In this document: in pieces, positions 12,532 to 14,857 of the stretch
Numbering within the stretch: the stretch's first letter is position 1
Layout: each line of letters opens with the position of its first letter
Source: an uncultured Desulfomonile sp.
GTDB lineage: Bacteria > Desulfobacterota > Desulfomonilia > Desulfomonilales > Desulfomonilaceae
Length of the DNA stretch: 14,857 nt
NCBI GenBank assembly: GCA_903920415.1
Contig: CAIXMD010000082.1
Span: 1 to 14,857, forward strand
Direction: 5' to 3'
The notes under the pieces: generated by a model
What the model saw: the letters and a program-made list of their open reading frames with translations, nothing else
Told to the model about the DNA's origin: nothing
Databases searched by the model: none
Program-made: the position numbers and the translations under genes

Positions 12532-13776
12532 CTAGACATCCTTTTCCTTCTTTCCCTTGTCTTTTTTTTCTTCCTTTTGGTCTTTCTTCCCGTTCCGCTG
12601 TAGATTCTTCCAGACCACGGTTCCTCCCTGGCCCAGTCCCACGCACATAGTGGTGATTCCGTATTTGACATCAGGGTGACTGGCAAACCCGTGCATGAGA
12701 TGGCATGCAAGCCTGACCCCAGACGATGCGAGAGGGTGTCCGAATGCAATGGCTCCTCCATAAATATTCAGTCGGGGGTCATCCGGAAACTTGAGACCGA
12801 ACTCCTCCATGAAGGCCACGGCCTGTACCGCAAAAGCCTCGTTAAGCTCTATCAATCCGATATCATCAATGGTGAGCCCGGCAATTTTAAGAGCCTTATG
12901 AGTGGCAGGAATCGGCCCTATCCCCATTATCTCGGGTCTGACACCAGAGTATGCGAATGCCTCGAGCTGCATTTTAGGCTCGACTCCCAGCTCTTCAGCC
13001 TTCTCTAAAGACATGAGCAGCGCCCCAGCCGCTCCATCGTTAAGGCCGGAAGAATTCCCAGCAGTTACCCTCCCCATAACCCGGAAAGGAGTTTTCAGCT
13101 TAATCAAGCCTTCCATGGTTGTTTCGGGACGTGGCTGTTCATCTTTGTCCGCTACCATCCAGCCCCCTTTTGTGTAAACAGTCATCGGCACTATCATTTC
13201 CGCGATCTTTCCAGAGCCGATGGCCTTGGCGGCCCTTTCCTGGCAGTAAAGCGAGTATTCATTCGTCATTTCCTTTGTGATCCGAGGGAACATGTCATGA
13301 AGATTTTCAGCGGTCTCCCCCATGGACATGGCGCTTGGATCAACAAGTTTGTCAGTCAGAAACCTGGGATTCGGGTCGGCAGTGGCCCCCATCGGATGGT
13401 GGCCCATGTGCTCCACGCCTCCCGCAATGGCTACATCACAAGCTCCCAGGGCAATTTCAGAGGCAGCCGTTGTAATCGCGCTCATGCCGCCGGCGCACAT
13501 CCGGTCGATGGAGTAACCGGCAGTCGTTTCAGGAAGTCCTGCCAGGATTACAGAGGTCCTTCCCAAGGTTAGACCCTGGTCTTTCTCCTGGCAAAATGCT
13601 CCCCAGGCGTTTTCTTCAACCAGTTCCGGCTTGACCTGCGGATTTCGTCTTAAAAGTTCTCGGATGACTTTTACCACCATGTCATCGGCCCTGGTGTTCC
13701 AAAAAATCCCTTTTTCTCCGGCCCGCCCGAACGCGGTCCGTATTGCGTCGACCAAAACCACTTTTCTTGATTTCAT
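12532..13776 (-). CDS. fadA: Acetyl-CoA C-acyltransferase (thiolase) with a charged C-terminal tail
   Basis: From ATG 13776 (GGAG seven bases upstream) the product has 414 residues; a longer in-frame start exists but would overlap the preceding gene. Thiolase hallmarks: C94 in SIDRMCAGGMSA (acyl-enzyme Cys), NEAF at 312-315, H347 in GGAIAFGHPLASSG, and C378 in TMCVGLGQGGT. It cleaves 3-ketoacyl-CoA with CoA to acetyl-CoA and a shortened acyl-CoA. Family members normally stop soon after GGTxVWxNL; here about 20 more residues follow, and the last 18 contain nine Lys and six Asp/Glu. The tail is encoded by purine-rich DNA with a run of eight A (complement of 12562-12569). It follows the acyl-CoA dehydrogenase by 19 bases, so the two are surely co-transcribed. 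Confidence 0.93.
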   Translation of the reverse strand: MKSRKVVLVDAIRTAFGRAGEKGIFWNTRADDMVVKVIRELLRRNPQVKPELVEENAWGAFCQEKDQGLTLGRTSVILAGLPETTAGYSIDRMCAGGMSAITTAASEIALGACDVAIAGGVEHMGHHPMGATADPNPRFLTDKLVDPSAMSMGETAENLHDMFPRITKEMTNEYSLYCQERAAKAIGSGKIAEMIVPMTVYTKGGWMVADKDEQPRPETTMEGLIKLKTPFRVMGRVTAGNSSGLNDGAAGALLMSLEKAEELGVEPKMQLEAFAYSGVRPEIMGIGPIPATHKALKIAGLTIDDIGLIELNEAFAVQAVAFMEEFGLKFPDDPRLNIYGGAIAFGHPLASSGVRLACHLMHGFASHPDVKYGITTMCVGLGQGGTVVWKNLQRNGKKDQKEEKKDKGKKEKDV

Positions 13777-13795
13777 GTTTTGACTCCGATAATCC

Positions 13796-14857
13796 TTAGA
13801 ATAGAGCAAACGATTCTTCAGGGAGATCAATAGCAGAGCGCTCACCGCTCATAATCGCCCTCGCCTTGCCCTTTGCCAAAGAAAGAATCGTATTGGTAAA
13901 GAACTGGGCCGAAGCCACCTTGCCACGGTAAAAAGCGGCGCTCCTGTTAGTCCTGAGTAGTTCAGCTTTCTTTTCCGGTGTGTCTGCCTTAGCGTCACTG
14001 TAGAGTTCTTCGAGGCGACGATCCGCTATGATGGCCTGCCAAAGGAGCATGAACCCTACTGCTACGTCTCCGAAAAGTTCCAGATAAGGACTAGCGTAGA
14101 GTATGGGGGTTAAAAAGTCCTCGGTTATGCTCTTCAAACCAAAATAACGTGTGACTTCAATAAGTTGACGTCTGGCATCGTCAAATGGTTCGACAATGTC
14201 TTTCAACCGGAAATTCTTCTTGGCTATTTTGACTAGATTGCCGGTTTCCAAAACAATGCTCCTGAAAAGCGCTCCTCGCTTATGACCCAGCTTACGGCCT
14301 ACCAAATCAAGAGCCTGAATACCGTTGGTGCCTTCGTAGATTGACGTGATTTTGCAGTCACGCATGAACTGTTCGACCGGGTACTCTCTGCAATAGCCGT
14401 ACCCTCCATGTATCTGGATAGCAAGCTCTGTCACCCTGAAACTCATGTCCGTACTCCAGGCCTTACAGACTGGAATTAATATATCCAGAAATCCCTGGTA
14501 CTTAGTAGTCTCTTCTTCGGTCTTGGCAATATGTACTCTATCTTCACAATAACCAGCGTAATAAAGCAGGGCCCGGATCCCTTCAGTAACGCTCTTCATC
14601 CACATAAGCATCCGCCGAATATCAGGATGGTTAATAATAGGAATTTTAGGCGCCAGAGCGTCCTTCATCATGGTGATGTCCGGTCCCTGATAACGCTCCT
14701 TTGCGTACCTCAAGGCATACATGTATGCCGCGCTGGCCTGGGCCAGACCCTGAAAACCAACTGCAAGGCGGGCTTCATTCATCATGTTGAACATGATTCT
14801 CATGCCTTCATTCTCTTTTCCCAACAAGAATCCGATGCAGTTGTCTTTTTCTCCAAA
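13796..14857 (-). CDS. Acyl-CoA dehydrogenase, C-terminal part (cut by the right edge)
   Basis: The frame is open to the window edge, giving 353 residues without a start; the visible part begins FGEKDNCIGFLLGKENEGMR, the middle of the protein. Recognisable blocks are MMNEARLAVGFQGLAQASAA, YAKERYQGPD, IQIHGGYGYCREYPVEQFMR and CKITSIYEGTNGIQALDLVG, which carries the conserved Glu of the Y-E-G-T motif. An extra helical domain of about 150 residues follows the usual end, as in the roughly 600-residue FadE-type enzymes with an acetyl-CoA-dehydrogenase-like C-terminal domain (PF12806). The N-terminal FAD-domain part lies outside. It catalyses the first oxidation of beta-oxidation, passing electrons to electron-transfer flavoprotein. 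The thiolase and FadB-like genes follow on the same strand. Confidence 0.93.
   Translation of the reverse strand, partial: FGEKDNCIGFLLGKENEGMRIMFNMMNEARLAVGFQGLAQASAAYMYALRYAKERYQGPDITMMKDALAPKIPIINHPDIRRMLMWMKSVTEGIRALLYYAGYCEDRVHIAKTEEETTKYQGFLDILIPVCKAWSTDMSFRVTELAIQIHGGYGYCREYPVEQFMRDCKITSIYEGTNGIQALDLVGRKLGHKRGALFRSIVLETGNLVKIAKKNFRLKDIVEPFDDARRQLIEVTRYFGLKSITEDFLTPILYASPYLELFGDVAVGFMLLWQAIIADRRLEELYSDAKADTPEKKAELLRTNRSAAFYRGKVASAQFFTNTILSLAKGKARAIMSGERSAIDLPEESFALF

Noticed and set aside
1..14857. CRISPR arrays, prophage genes, restriction or toxin-antitoxin systems
   Set aside because: I looked for regularly spaced repeats and for typical protein motifs in all frames and saw none in this window.

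Overview
The window reads as a mid-GC chromosome segment from an anaerobic bacterium, most likely Desulfobacterota (a sulfate-reducing or syntrophic 'deltaproteobacterium'; Desulfomonile or Syntrophobacter relatives come to mind). The evidence is a class I hybrid cluster protein with the strict-anaerobe cysteine spacing, a divergent Crp/Fnr regulator with an HcpR-type operator, a TIGR02757 protein, stand-alone AMIN and TonB-C proteins, and a fatty acid beta-oxidation cluster. The assignment is by gene content only; no database search was possible.

Layout. (1) 1-157 (-): 5' end of a membrane protein, probably a sensor, running off the left edge. (2) About 350-956 (+): a dead Tn5/IS4-like transposase that has lost its N-terminus and the internal block with the catalytic Glu. 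(3) 1153-1767 (-): a secreted protein with a TonB C-terminal domain but no membrane anchor. (4) 1768-2292: a gene-free stretch with a possible + strand promoter and an orphan terminator, so a small RNA is conceivable. (5) 2293-2748 (-): a stand-alone periplasmic Cache-domain protein. (6) 3138-4778 (-) and 4976-5674 (+): hcp and a divergent hcpR-like regulator, with a perfect 16-bp palindrome between them, followed by a TIGR02757 gene (5698-6507, +). (7) 6613-7107 (-): an exported DUF192 protein, divergent from tRNA-Lys(CTT) at 7175-7250, which has a clear promoter and terminator. (8) 7539-8333 (+): a TesB-like acyl-CoA thioesterase. (9) 8568-8762 (-): a Trm112-family zinc-ribbon protein. (10) 9201-10214 (+): a secreted AMIN-domain protein behind an A+T-rich promoter region with inverted repeats. 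(11) 10343-14857 (-): acyl-CoA dehydrogenase (cut by the right edge), thiolase, then a FadB-like hydratase/dehydrogenase.

How they work together. The last three genes, in transcription order, supply every step of a beta-oxidation spiral, and the thioesterase may act on the same acyl-CoA pool. The hcp/hcpR pair is a nitrosative-stress module: the palindrome lies where a class II activator would sit relative to a TAATAT -10 element upstream of hcp. The periplasmic proteins (TonB-C, Cache, DUF192, AMIN) have no clear partners here. I did not find a complete new multi-gene system. The best leads are the geometry of the hcp operator, the anchorless TonB-C protein with a repeated KYxWG tail motif, the charged and slip-prone tail of the thiolase, and the possible small RNA at about 1896-2166.
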